This document shows positions 35,126 to 43,080 of a DNA stretch of 64,000 nucleotides, one piece after another (within the stretch, counting starts at the first letter, position 1; each line of letters opens with the position of its first letter). The notes under the pieces are model-generated. The model worked only from the letters and a program-made list of their open reading frames with translations. It was not told the origin of the DNA and made no database searches. The position numbers and the translations under genes were made by a program. Source of the stretch: Rhizobium esperanzae (GTDB lineage: Bacteria > Pseudomonadota > Alphaproteobacteria > Rhizobiales > Rhizobiaceae); assembly GCF_002204185.1 (NCBI RefSeq), contig NZ_MXPU01000013.1, forward strand, positions 62,001 through 126,000, read 5' to 3'.

Positions 35126-35710
35126 TCATGAATCGTCTCCGGACACGTTGAAACCGCCGGCCTGAAGAAGAGCTGCGACTGCCTTTCGGGCAATCTCCGC
35201 CGGCCCCGCTTCCGGTCGCAGGACAGATGCGGCAAGCACGCCTTCGTAGACGACCAGCAACTGCTCGCTGACCTCCTCGTGAGCCGGGCCTTGTGGGACA
35301 AGCCGGCCGAAAAGTTCGCGAAGAAATACCTTATGCGTGCGGGCCACGTCCTGGATCGCTGCCGAGCCGGGGTTTTCCGTCACCGCAATGAGGAAGGCGC
35401 AGCCCCGGAAGCTTTCGCTACGCGTCTTGTCGGCCAGGCTGTCGAAGATCGCAAAAATCGCCGACGCACCGCCTTTGCCCGCGACAAGCTTCTCCAACTG
35501 ATCACTGACCAAGGCATGGCGATGGCTGAGATAGGTGACGATGAGACCCTCCTTGCCATCGAAATGACGGTAGAGAGTGGCTCGAGCAATTTTTAGCTCT
35601 CGTACGATTTCGTCGATGCCGACCAGATAGGTGCCGCGCCGGTAGAAAAGGTCGCTGATCGCATCGATTATTCTTCCGCGGGTCGACAATTGGGCAGTTT
35701 TGAAAGGCAT
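35126..35710 (-). CDS. TetR-family transcriptional regulator
   Basis: 194 aa. Residues 10-55 form the TetR DNA-binding domain (RGRIIDAISDLFYRRGTYLVG, then ELKIARATLYRHFDGKEGLI); the rest is a ligand-binding helical domain. It is the first gene on this strand, 110 bp upstream of the ABC importer genes, and has a 20-bp near-perfect palindrome 14 bp before its start codon. Most probably a local repressor of itself and the importer-enzyme operon, with the imported compound or a product as inducer; that is inferred from layout. Confidence 0.9.
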   Translation of the reverse strand: MPFKTAQLSTRGRIIDAISDLFYRRGTYLVGIDEIVRELKIARATLYRHFDGKEGLIVTYLSHRHALVSDQLEKLVAGKGGASAIFAIFDSLADKTRSESFRGCAFLIAVTENPGSAAIQDVARTHKVFLRELFGRLVPQGPAHEEVSEQLLVVYEGVLAASVLRPEAGPAEIARKAVAALLQAGGFNVSGDDS

Positions 35711-35723
35711 CGGTGACCAGAGA

Positions 35724-35743
35724 GAGAAGGAACGTTCTTTCTC
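35724..35743. promoter_or_regulatory. Candidate TetR operator palindrome
   Basis: GAGAAGGAACGTTCTTTCTC: nine of ten base pairs of the two half-sites are symmetrical around a GAACGTTC core. It sits 14-33 bp upstream of the TetR start codon, the usual place for an autoregulatory site. I found no second copy in the 110-bp gap before the binding-protein gene. Confidence 0.55.
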
Positions 35744-35852
35744 GAAAAGATCACCTAAACCATCATTTTCATAGATTTTATTTTTTTAAATTTGCCGGTG
35801 CGTTGAAAAATCCTCCGCGCGAGCCACAGTGAATTGGCAGATTGCGAGCGCC

Positions 35853-36704
35853 TTAGCGGGTCATCACGAAACCGGCCGAAGCGACGAGATTGTTCGGCGC
35901 CTGCTGCTTCTTGAACCTCAGTGTCACGACTTTGTAACCTTCGGCTTCGAGTTTCGAAAGCAGGGTCGGCAGCATCGTCGCGGTGCGCTTGTGGATGTCG
36001 TGCATCAGAACGATGCCGCGGCCGCGCTTGTGCAGCAGATTCATCGTCCGCTGCGTCACGGACATGGGTGTGCTGGTGAAATAGTCCTTGCTGTCGATGT
36101 CGACATCCATGACGACCATGTCGCGCATGGCGATGGCGGCGCGCAGCCTCTGGCTCTCGGCGAGATAGGGGAAGCGGAAGAACGAGACGTCTGTTCCCGT
36201 CGCCTTGGTCACCGCCAGTTCGCCCTTCACCACCTCGTCCATTGCCGCATCGAAGCTCAGCGCAGTCAAATTGGCATGGTCATAGGTGTGACTGCCGATC
36301 GCATTGCCCTCCATCGCCACCTTGCGGGCCAGCGCCGGATGCATCTCGGCCATCTCGCCGACCATCATGAAGGCGCCCTTGACACCGAACTGGTCGAGGA
36401 TCGCCAGTACTTTGTCCGTCCGGCCGGGGATCGGGCCATCGTCGAAGCTCAGGATCACTTCCTTGTCGTTGAGCTTGAGATCGGCGAGCGAGGAGATCTC
36501 CAGCGTCCTACCGGAAAGGTGATGCGGGCCGACGAAGAGCGGCGTTGCATCATCATCCTCGGCGGGCTTGCCTGAAGGCGTCCGCCCCTCGGGCGCAACA
36601 ACCGAGGCGGTTTTGATCGAGGTGTCGGGAGCTTGTCTGGTCGTGCTGCAGGCGGAGAGGGCGGCCGCAAGGGCGATGCAGGAAAGAACGAAAAATCGAT
36701 GCAT
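35853..36704 (-). CDS. Polysaccharide deacetylase lipoprotein (CE4)
   Basis: 283 aa. A lipoprotein signal peptide with lipobox LSAC puts Cys19 at the mature N terminus. The NodB-homology domain (about 80-270) carries the catalytic motif ILSFDDGPIPGRT, the metal-binding SHTYDHANL, the RFPY segment and, near the end, IVLMHDIHKRT. Enzymes of this group remove N-acetyl groups from chitin-like oligomers, peptidoglycan or exopolysaccharide with a divalent metal. It is not the nodulation NodB (no nod genes nearby). It stands alone. Confidence 0.9.
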   Translation of the reverse strand: MHRFFVLSCIALAAALSACSTTRQAPDTSIKTASVVAPEGRTPSGKPAEDDDATPLFVGPHHLSGRTLEISSLADLKLNDKEVILSFDDGPIPGRTDKVLAILDQFGVKGAFMMVGEMAEMHPALARKVAMEGNAIGSHTYDHANLTALSFDAAMDEVVKGELAVTKATGTDVSFFRFPYLAESQRLRAAIAMRDMVVMDVDIDSKDYFTSTPMSVTQRTMNLLHKRGRGIVLMHDIHKRTATMLPTLLSKLEAEGYKVVTLRFKKQQAPNNLVASAGFVMTR

Positions 36705-36832
36705 GGAAAGGGCTCAACAAATCAGTAATGAATGTTGAGACAACCTTTCGAATTATGGTTAACGATCGGTTGAGATCGGCAGGAATTGTGGGTGACGCCG
36801 CGCACTCCGCCGCGTTTCCTAAAAGACTGTGG

Positions 36833-38716
36833 CTATCCTGCCATTGCCTCTTCATATTCGGACGACAGCATTAGCCATTCTTCCTCGGCGGCAGCGAGTT
36901 TTGCCGCAGCCTCGCCGCGCTGTTTTGCCTTTTCGGCGGCCTTTGCGGGCGTCTTCTCGTAAAGGGCCGGATCCGCAAGCTCCGCATCAAGAGCTTGAAT
37001 CTGTTTCTCCAGTTTCGCCGTCAAGGACTCGATTTCGTTGATCTTTCTCTTCAGCGGCGTCAGCGAGGCGCGTCGTTCCGCATTGAGCTTGCGCTGGTCG
37101 GCCTTCGAGGTCGTATCGTCGCTGGTCTGCGGCCTCTCTTCCTTTTTCTTGCCGGAACTGACGATGAGGTCGCGATACTCATCCATATCGCCTTCGAAGG
37201 TGGTGACAGTGCCGCCGTTGACCAGCCACAGCCGGTCGACGGTCGCCTCAATCAGGTGGCGGTCGTGCGAGATCAGGATCACGGCGCCGTTGTAATCGTT
37301 CAGCGCCTCGATCAGAGCACGGCGGCTGTCGATGTCGAGATGGTTGGTCGGCTCGTCGAGGATCAGCAGGTTGGGCGCATGGAAGGCGGCAAGCCCCATC
37401 AGTAGGCGTGCCTTCTCGCCGCCGGAAAGGTCTTTGGCGGCCGTTGCCATCTTCTCGGTCGCCAGCCCCATCTGCGCAACGCGGGCGCGCACCTTGGCCT
37501 CCGGTTCGGCCGGCATCAGCCGGCGCACATGCTCCACGGCGGACTGCTCGGGGATCAGGTCGTCGAGCTGATGTTGCGCGAAGAAACCGATCTTCAGGCT
37601 GGGGGCAAGCTTTACTTCGCCACTCTCCGGCGACAGCCGCCCTGAGATAAATTTGGCGAAGGTCGACTTGCCGTTGCCGTTCGAGCCGAGCAGGGCGATG
37701 CGATCGTCGTTGTCGATGCGCAGGTTGAGATTCTTCAGGATGGGCCTGCCGGGTTCGTAGCCGACGGCGCCGCCCTGGATTACGACGATCGGCGAGGCCG
37801 GCTGCTTCTCCGGCTCGGGGAAGGTGATCGGCTGCACATGGTCCTCGATCACGGCAGCGACCGTTCCCATGCGCTCGAGCGCCTTGACGCGCGACTGTGC
37901 CTGACGCGCCTTGGAGGCCTTGGCCTTGAAGCGGTCGATGAAGCTCTGCAGATGTTTGCGCGCTGCCTCGTTCTTGGCCCTGGCCTTCGTCTGCAGCTCT
38001 TCGGCCTCCGCCTTCTGCCGCTCGAACTGGTCATAATTGCCGCGGTAGAAGGTGAGCTTCTTCTGGTCGAGATGGACGATGGAATTGACCGCGTTGTTCA
38101 GGAGATCGCGGTCATGGCTGATGATGATGACCGTGTGCGGATAACGGCGGATATAGTCCTCCAGCCACATCGTGCCTTCGAGGTCGAGATAGTTGGTCGG
38201 CTCGTCAAGCAGAAGCAGGTCCGGCTCGGCAAACAGCACGGCGGCGAGTGCCACACGCATGCGCCAGCCGCCGGAGAAGGAGGAGGCGGGGCGGGCTTGC
38301 GCCGCCTGGTCGAAGCCGAGGCCGGCGAGGATGCTCGCAGCCCTCGCTTCGGCCGAATGCGCATCGATATCGACGAGGCGCATCTGGATTTCCGCGATGC
38401 GATGCGGGTCGCTTGCCGTTTCCGCTTCGGCAAGCAGAGCCGCACGTTCCTTGTCGGCGGCAAGCACGATCTCGATCAGGGAATCCTCGGTTCCCGGCGC
38501 TTCCTGGGCCACCTGACCGATGCGCGCCGCCTTCGGGATCGACACTGCTCCGGTCTCCCAGCCGAGATCGCCGGTGATGACGCGAAACAGCGTGGATTTG
38601 CCGGCGCCATTGCGCCCGACGAGACCGGCCTTGGCGCCCGAAGGCAGCGTGAGGCTGGCATTGTCGAGAAGCAGGCGTCCGGCGATGCGGGCGGAAATAT
38701 CGGTAATCGTGATCAT
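36833..38716 (-). CDS. ABC-F family ATPase (YheS-like)
   Basis: 627 aa soluble protein with two ABC domains and no membrane segment. Walker A sites GRNGAGKST and GSNGNGKST, signatures SFSGGWRMR and DLSGGEKAR, and Walker B regions LLLLDEPTNYLDLEG and LLILDEPTNHLDID are intact. A linker rich in Lys/Ala/Glu (the P-site tRNA interaction motif region) joins them and a coiled-coil tail closes the protein. ABC-F factors act on the ribosome to relieve stalled states; the length and layout are closest to E. coli YheS. ATG 38716 is the family start; the longer open frame is not supported. Confidence 0.93.
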   Translation of the reverse strand: MITITDISARIAGRLLLDNASLTLPSGAKAGLVGRNGAGKSTLFRVITGDLGWETGAVSIPKAARIGQVAQEAPGTEDSLIEIVLAADKERAALLAEAETASDPHRIAEIQMRLVDIDAHSAEARAASILAGLGFDQAAQARPASSFSGGWRMRVALAAVLFAEPDLLLLDEPTNYLDLEGTMWLEDYIRRYPHTVIIISHDRDLLNNAVNSIVHLDQKKLTFYRGNYDQFERQKAEAEELQTKARAKNEAARKHLQSFIDRFKAKASKARQAQSRVKALERMGTVAAVIEDHVQPITFPEPEKQPASPIVVIQGGAVGYEPGRPILKNLNLRIDNDDRIALLGSNGNGKSTFAKFISGRLSPESGEVKLAPSLKIGFFAQHQLDDLIPEQSAVEHVRRLMPAEPEAKVRARVAQMGLATEKMATAAKDLSGGEKARLLMGLAAFHAPNLLILDEPTNHLDIDSRRALIEALNDYNGAVILISHDRHLIEATVDRLWLVNGGTVTTFEGDMDEYRDLIVSSGKKKEERPQTSDDTTSKADQRKLNAERRASLTPLKRKINEIESLTAKLEKQIQALDAELADPALYEKTPAKAAEKAKQRGEAAAKLAAAEEEWLMLSSEYEEAMAG

Positions 38717-38769
38717 GGCCGGCGTTTTGGCCGAAACTGCCCGCCAAGGCAAGACCGCTTATCCCCCGG

Positions 38770-38842
38770 CGAGCTTGCTCGTCCGGCCGCGAGCTTGCTC
38801 GTCCGGCCGCGAGCTTGCTCGTCCCTCAGCGAGCTCGCCCGC
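38770..38842. repeat. Tandem 20-bp repeat with palindromic core
   Basis: The unit GAGCTTGCTCGTCCGGCCGC occurs at 38771-38790 and 38791-38810, then in part at 38811-38824, followed by a diverged copy (GAGCTCGCCCGCG). Each unit holds the palindrome CGAGC-TT-GCTCG. It fills most of the space between the ABC-F start and the GGDEF gene stop. Unit number is too low and no spacers exist, so it is not a CRISPR. Confidence 0.8.
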
Positions 38843-38862
38843 GCCGACAGCGGTCATGCGCC

Positions 38863-39912
38863 TCAGCGGCCGAAAGCCTGCACCGGCAGGCGGCGGTTCG
38901 ATTGCGCGGCGAGCAGCGCTACCCGGGCATTGGCCTGGAGCTGTCCCGGTGTTGCCGCATCGGCGCTGAGCGCCAGGCCGACCGAGATGGTCAGCCTGCC
39001 GCTGTCACCCTTGTCGGAGGTCGCGAAGACGAGATTTTCCTCGACGGAGGCGCGCAGGCGCTCGCCGATAGCAATCGCGTCCTGCATACCGACATTGGCA
39101 AACAGCAAGGCGAATTCGTCGGCCTCGGTGCGGGCGACGAAATCGTTCTTCTTCACCGATTTTCGAAACAAGACGGCAAGCTTCTTCAAGAGCTTGTTGC
39201 CGGCCTGGGTGCCGTATCTGTCGTTGAGCTCGGTGAAATCGTCGATATCGACCATGATCAGCGCGCTGCCGGCGGCGCCCTCTTCACGTTCGTAGAGTTC
39301 GGTGATCTGCCGGTTCAGCGCGATCCGGTTCGCAAGGCCGGTGATCTTGTCGGCGACGGTGGCCGATTGCATCGCCGAAATGCCGCGCTCCAACGTTTCC
39401 AGCCTGTCGATGTCGTCCTGCAGTCTGGCGCCGATTTCCATCTCCGCCGACATCACCGTGGCAAGCGAGGCGGAGAGGTAATCGACCTCGCCGATGAAGG
39501 CGGCAAGGCTCTGGTCCTCATGACCGGCGACAGATCTCAGGATCGTGCCGCAGGCGCGGGCAAAGGCGTCTCTGTGCCGCAATCCTTCGGCAAGCCTTTC
39601 CGCCACCGCGCGCAGCGTTCGGCTGGCCTCGTTGCGCGACGTCTCGCCCGCCAGCCCGCAGTGGCCGACGAGGCGGTATTTCAGCCCGAGTTCGTCGAGC
39701 ATCGCCTGTTGCGGCTGCGACCCGAGCGCGGCGATATCCTGCGCAAGACCAGAATTGTGCCCGATGATGGCCTCATGAAAGAGTTCGTAGTTGCGCGGCA
39801 GCGCGGCGACGTTGAGCCGCGCCATGTGCTGGGCAATCTTCTGGATATCGGACATTGGCCCCCGGCGCACGGCCTCGCGCGCCACCAATGCGTTTGTGCT
39901 TGCATTCTGCAT
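38863..39912 (-). CDS. Degenerate GGDEF-domain protein
   Basis: 349 aa, probably cytoplasmic. An N-terminal region of about 180 residues with predicted helices (ALPRNYELFHEAIIGHN is reminiscent of rhizobial GGDEF proteins) precedes a GGDEF domain: DKITGLANRIALNRQI, ALIMVDIDDFTELNDRYG, and the active-site loop. That loop reads RTEADEFALLF, so the GG of GGDEF is replaced by EA while DEF remains. GGDEF proteins normally make cyclic di-GMP; this change suggests an inactive enzyme that could bind GTP or partner proteins. The ATG at 39912 follows GAGGGATCC; an upstream ATG at 39936 is possible. Confidence 0.88.
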   Translation of the reverse strand: MQNASTNALVAREAVRRGPMSDIQKIAQHMARLNVAALPRNYELFHEAIIGHNSGLAQDIAALGSQPQQAMLDELGLKYRLVGHCGLAGETSRNEASRTLRAVAERLAEGLRHRDAFARACGTILRSVAGHEDQSLAAFIGEVDYLSASLATVMSAEMEIGARLQDDIDRLETLERGISAMQSATVADKITGLANRIALNRQITELYEREEGAAGSALIMVDIDDFTELNDRYGTQAGNKLLKKLAVLFRKSVKKNDFVARTEADEFALLFANVGMQDAIAIGERLRASVEENLVFATSDKGDSGRLTISVGLALSADAATPGQLQANARVALLAAQSNRRLPVQAFGR

Positions 39913-40056
39913 GGATCCCTCGCGGCGCGGTCTCATTTCTCGCCTTCTGCTATGCTCGCAAGCTTTTAAAAGAGGCTGAATTTGCGAAGGGAAGCGGCGG
40001 ATCAGCGATGGGAACCGGCGAAGGCGGTTAATTCAGTCTTGATGAAGGCCGCTGCC

Positions 40057-40566
40057 TCACATCCACTCGCGGCCTTCGCTGCGCAGAAAATAGATAAGGT
40101 CCAGCCCGAGGCTCGGTCTGCCAAGTGCCGTCAGGGTCATATGGCACTGGCCGCGGTGATGCGTCTGGTGATTGAAGAGGTGCGCGAGCGCGCTCGACAG
40201 TGGCTGAGTGATCCGGATCGGCTGCGTCACCGGGGCATAGGTGAAGTCCCCGGCAAGGCTCGCCTCATCGAGCGCACTTGTCCAGGCAATGATGCGCTCG
40301 TCCTCCGCCTTGCGCGCGGCGGCAAGCGCGTCCAGCTCTTCGAAAAGCACGGCATCGAGGGTCACCGGCGCTTCGCCGATGCCGGTGAAGCGCTTCATCC
40401 AGATGCGGTCGGCGACGAGCAGGTGATTGAGCGTGCGATGCAGCGAGCCGAAGAAAGCGCCGCGGTCGCTGCGGAACTCCGCCTCGCTGAGTTCGGCCGC
40501 AGCCGCATAGACTTGGGCATTGGCCCAGCGGTTATAGGCCGCGAACATCCTGAAATGTCTAAGCAT
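40057..40566 (-). CDS. DinB-family putative metal-dependent hydrolase
   Basis: 169 aa four-helix-bundle protein. FRMFAAYNRWANAQVYAAA at the N terminus, HRTLNHLLVADRIWMKRF with the first His, and LAHLFNHQTHHRGQCHMTL with the further metal-binding His residues are typical of DinB/YfiT proteins; all three metal His positions seem kept. Members are thiol-dependent or metal-dependent enzymes with mostly unknown substrates. The start at 40566 follows CAGGGGAAA; the open frame upstream is not supported. Confidence 0.88.
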   Translation of the reverse strand: MLRHFRMFAAYNRWANAQVYAAAAELSEAEFRSDRGAFFGSLHRTLNHLLVADRIWMKRFTGIGEAPVTLDAVLFEELDALAAARKAEDERIIAWTSALDEASLAGDFTYAPVTQPIRITQPLSSALAHLFNHQTHHRGQCHMTLTALGRPSLGLDLIYFLRSEGREWM

Positions 40567-40704
40567 ATGTTTCCCCTGACGTTGCTGGCGCAGTCTAGCC
40601 TGTTTCCCAAGAAGTCCGAGTGATGGCGCCATGAAATTTCCTGATTTGATCACGCTCGCTTTCTGTCGTCGAATACAGGCAGATCAGACCTCGAAAGGAT
40701 TATC

Positions 40705-41394
40705 ATGACCAGAGCCCTCTATTCCCTCTGCGGCGCCGACGAAGGGCGCTTCTTTTCGCCCCATTGCTGGAAAGCGGTGATGGCGCTCGCGCATAAGGGG
40801 CTCGATTTCGAGGAGATCCCGACAACCTATGCCCGCATCCGTGAAATCGGCGGCGGCGTCTCGTCGACCCTGCCCGTGCTCGACGATAATGGCCGGCTGA
40901 TCTCGGACAGTTTTGCCATCGCCCTCTATCTCGAAGAGGCCTATCCGGAGCGGCCGTCGCTGTTCAATGGCGAGGGCGGCAAGGCGCTGTCGCGCATGGT
41001 GGAGGGCTATTCGCAGATGATCATCCACCCGGCGATCATGCGGATCGCCCTTCTCGATATCCACGCGATCCTGGACGAAGGCGACAAGGCTTACTTTCGT
41101 CAGAGCCGCGAGGTCAGGCTCGGCAAGCCGCTGGAAGTTTTTGCCGCCGACAGCGAGGCGGAGAAGGCTGCCTTCGGCGCCAAGCTGGAGCCGCTCCGTC
41201 ACATGCTGAAATTCCAGACCTTCATCGGCGGGCAATCGCCGCTCTTTGCCGATTATATTGTCTTCGGCGCGCTGCAATGGCTGCGCGTGTCCGCAGGGCT
41301 GGCCATGCTGGCCGCCGATGATCCCGTCATAGCCTGGTTCGAACGCTGCCTCGATCTTCACGAAAGCCGCGGCCGGACTGTGACAGCGGCGTGA
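40705..41394 (+). CDS. Glutathione S-transferase, LigE-like
   Basis: 229 aa. The N-terminal thioredoxin-like domain reads MTRALYSLCGADEGRFFSPHCWKA in two parts, then LPVLDDNGRLISDSFAIALYLEEAYPERP, which is closer to the LigE/LigP beta-etherase group than to classical bacterial beta-class GSTs. The C-terminal helical domain follows. A role in lignin-derived ether cleavage is possible for that group but is not supported by the neighbours here (ndk downstream, DinB-like gene divergent); a general glutathione transferase role is as likely. Confidence 0.85.
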   Translation: MTRALYSLCGADEGRFFSPHCWKAVMALAHKGLDFEEIPTTYARIREIGGGVSSTLPVLDDNGRLISDSFAIALYLEEAYPERPSLFNGEGGKALSRMVEGYSQMIIHPAIMRIALLDIHAILDEGDKAYFRQSREVRLGKPLEVFAADSEAEKAAFGAKLEPLRHMLKFQTFIGGQSPLFADYIVFGALQWLRVSAGLAMLAADDPVIAWFERCLDLHESRGRTVTAA

Positions 41395-41426
41395 AATTGC
41401 CGTCGACCCCTTGTTTTCGGGCGTTG

Positions 41427-41450
41427 GGGCGGGTAAAGACCGCCCACTTT
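41427..41450 (+). terminator. Possible terminator between GST and ndk
   Basis: Stem GGGCGG / CCGCCC (41427-41432 with 41440-41445) with loop GTAAAGA, followed by ACTTTTC, 33 bp after the GST stop. Short stem and broken T run, so modest support. Confidence 0.4.
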
Positions 41451-41475
41451 TCCCGAGAAAACAGAGGATTTGACT

Positions 41476-41898
41476 ATGGCGATTGAACGCACCTTCTCGA
41501 TGATCAAGCCTGATGCAACCAAGCGCAACCTGACGGGCGCCATCACCAAGATGCTCGAAGATGCCGGCCTGCGCGTCGTCGCCTCCAAGCGCGTCTGGAT
41601 GAGCCGCCGCGAAGCCGAAGGTTTCTACGCTGTTCACAAGGATCGTCCCTTCTTCGGCGAACTCGTCGAAGGCATGACCTCCGGCCCGACTGTCGTCCAG
41701 GTTCTGGAAGGCGAAGGCGCGATCCTCAAGAATCGCGAAATCATGGGCGCGACCAACCCGGCAAACGCTGACGAGGGCACGATCCGCAAGGTCCATGCGC
41801 TGTCGATCGGCGAAAACTCCGTGCACGGCTCTGACGCTCCGGAAACGGCTGCCCAGGAAATCAAGTACTGGTTCTCCGACACCGAAATCGTCGGCTGA
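41476..41898 (+). CDS. ndk: Nucleoside diphosphate kinase
   Basis: 140 aa housekeeping enzyme that balances NTP and dNTP pools by ping-pong transfer through a phosphohistidine. MAIERTFSMIKPDATKRNLTG at the N terminus, then MSGPTVV-like MTSGPTVVQVLEGEGAI, ATNPANADEGTIR, and the active-site His117 in SIGENSVHGSDAPE are diagnostic. The start follows AGAGGATTTGACT. A strong terminator lies 47 bp downstream, so it is monocistronic. Confidence 0.98.
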   Translation: MAIERTFSMIKPDATKRNLTGAITKMLEDAGLRVVASKRVWMSRREAEGFYAVHKDRPFFGELVEGMTSGPTVVQVLEGEGAILKNREIMGATNPANADEGTIRKVHALSIGENSVHGSDAPETAAQEIKYWFSDTEIVG

Positions 41899-41944
41899 GG
41901 CCGCGCTTCGGCATTGCCTCGCAATACCTTGAATTGACTCTCGA

Positions 41945-41970
41945 AAGCCGGGGCCTCGCCCCGGCTTTTT
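41945..41970 (+). terminator. Rho-independent terminator after ndk
   Basis: Perfect 10-bp stem AAGCCGGGGC / GCCCCGGCTT with loop CTC, ending in TTTTT. It abuts the stop codon of the convergent lipoprotein gene at 41971, and A residues on the left arm could make it work on both strands. Confidence 0.85.
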
Positions 41971-42474
41971 CTATGATGGGCACTTGTCGGTGTTCGAGAA
42001 ATCGACGCTGCCGTCAGGCTTGAAGACTTCCGGGTTCTTGTCATAAAGCGCGCCGACGACGAGCGGCTTGCTCGGCAGCACCGTCTGGTCGAGGTCGGAG
42101 CGGAACTCAGTCTTCAATTGCTGCAGCACCTTGCCGTCCTTGTCGACCAGCCGGACATTCACAGAATAGGGGTGGTCCTTGCGCACGCAGTGCAGGTTTT
42201 CGCTCTGCAGCGCGATCTTGTCGTCAATCGGGTAGATTTTCTGGTTCAATATGAGCGGCGCGCCGCCCACAGGGTTTTCAAATTCGGCGATGATGACCGA
42301 GCCATCAGGAATAGGTCCCGTCTTCTTCAGCGTCAGCAGATAGGTGGCGCTCGCCACCCGATAGTTGAAGACGAAGAGATGGCCGGTGACCTCGACCAGG
42401 TTTTCAGCCTGACGCTGGCAGGCGGATAGCGCAACACCGATTGCCGCCGCTGTGACGATCAGATGTCTTCTCAT
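41971..42474 (-). CDS. Putative lipoprotein, function unknown
   Basis: 167 aa. A lipoprotein signal peptide (MRRHLIVTAAAIGVALSAC) with Cys19 in the lipobox. The mature protein is mainly beta-type, with TYLLTLKKTGPIPDGSVIIA and SDLDQTVLPSKPLVVGALYDKN; I do not recognise a domain. Its start overlaps the CGNR regulator stop by 4 bp, so the two are co-transcribed. A fold like immunoglobulin or transthyretin domains is possible but not shown. Confidence 0.8.
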   Translation of the reverse strand: MRRHLIVTAAAIGVALSACQRQAENLVEVTGHLFVFNYRVASATYLLTLKKTGPIPDGSVIIAEFENPVGGAPLILNQKIYPIDDKIALQSENLHCVRKDHPYSVNVRLVDKDGKVLQQLKTEFRSDLDQTVLPSKPLVVGALYDKNPEVFKPDGSVDFSNTDKCPS

Positions 42475-43016
42475 GGCGTCTCCTCCTTCTTGCGGCGATA
42501 GTGACGGTTCGCCTTGGCGCGGTTGCCGCAGACCGCCATGTCACACCAGGCGCGGCTCTTGTTCTTGCTGCGGTCGATGAACAGCCAGCCGCAATTGCCG
42601 CAGATCTTCATGCGTTCGGGATCCGGCATGGCGATCAGCCTGAGCACCGAATGGGCGGTCGCCGCGGCCAGATTGCCAGGACTGGCTCCACGCAAGATCT
42701 TGGCCACCGCTTCCAGTAGCCCGGCCAGCAATTGGTTGTCGCTGCCGTCCAGTATACGCTTGCGGAAATAGAGGTCGATCGCTTCCCTCAGCGCGAAGAA
42801 ATCCGCCTCGTCTTGTGCTGCCAGCGGTGCGATCTCGCCGAACAAGGCGCGTTCGGCGCAGAATTCGGCGGCGGCGCGCGGGAAGTTCCGCATCTGCTCG
42901 CGGCTCGCGAAGCGGTCGATCCGCCGCTTTGGGTCGTCGCGCAGCACGACGCTGTTGGCGACATCGAGCGCCAGCGCGCCGCCGGCAAAACGGTGAGGGG
43001 TCCAGGAAAAGCTCAT
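42471..43016 (-). CDS. ABATE/CGNR zinc-finger transcriptional regulator
   Basis: 181 aa. The N-terminal stress-induced regulator (ABATE) domain starts FAGGALALDVANSVVLRDDP; the C-terminal zinc finger has CGNCGWLFID, then WCDMAVCGNRAKANRHYRRKK with the hallmark CGNR. The N-terminal domain resembles sensor modules thought to bind small ligands. It is divergent from an orphan permease gene, with a perfect 13-bp inverted repeat 5 bp before its own start codon, and co-transcribed with a lipoprotein gene. Probably a local repressor. Confidence 0.88.
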   Translation of the reverse strand: MSFSWTPHRFAGGALALDVANSVVLRDDPKRRIDRFASREQMRNFPRAAAEFCAERALFGEIAPLAAQDEADFFALREAIDLYFRKRILDGSDNQLLAGLLEAVAKILRGASPGNLAAATAHSVLRLIAMPDPERMKICGNCGWLFIDRSKNKSRAWCDMAVCGNRAKANRHYRRKKEETP

Positions 43017-43020
43017 GATG

Positions 43021-43060
43021 AAATTATAACTGGCGAAATAGGTTTTACCAGTTATAATTT
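43021..43060. promoter_or_regulatory. Perfect inverted repeat, candidate CGNR operator
   Basis: AAATTATAACTGG (43021-43033) and CCAGTTATAATTT (43048-43060) are exact 13-bp inverted copies with a 14-bp spacer. The site fills most of the 64-bp gap between the divergent regulator (start 43016) and permease (start 43081), so a bound dimer would cover both leaders. Confidence 0.65.
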
Positions 43061-43080
43061 GCTGACGCGGAGTCCTCGGA

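Noticed and set aside
35853..36704. Nodulation gene nodB
   Set aside because: It shares the polysaccharide deacetylase fold but is a lipoprotein with an 80-residue leader and has no nod genes or nod box nearby.
38770..38842. CRISPR-like array
   Set aside because: Repeats are directly joined with no unique spacers, only about three copies, and no cas genes occur in the window.
37838..39295. 485-codon plus-strand open frame
   Set aside because: Antisense to the ABC-F and GGDEF genes and spans the tandem repeat, where no gene of this length is expected.
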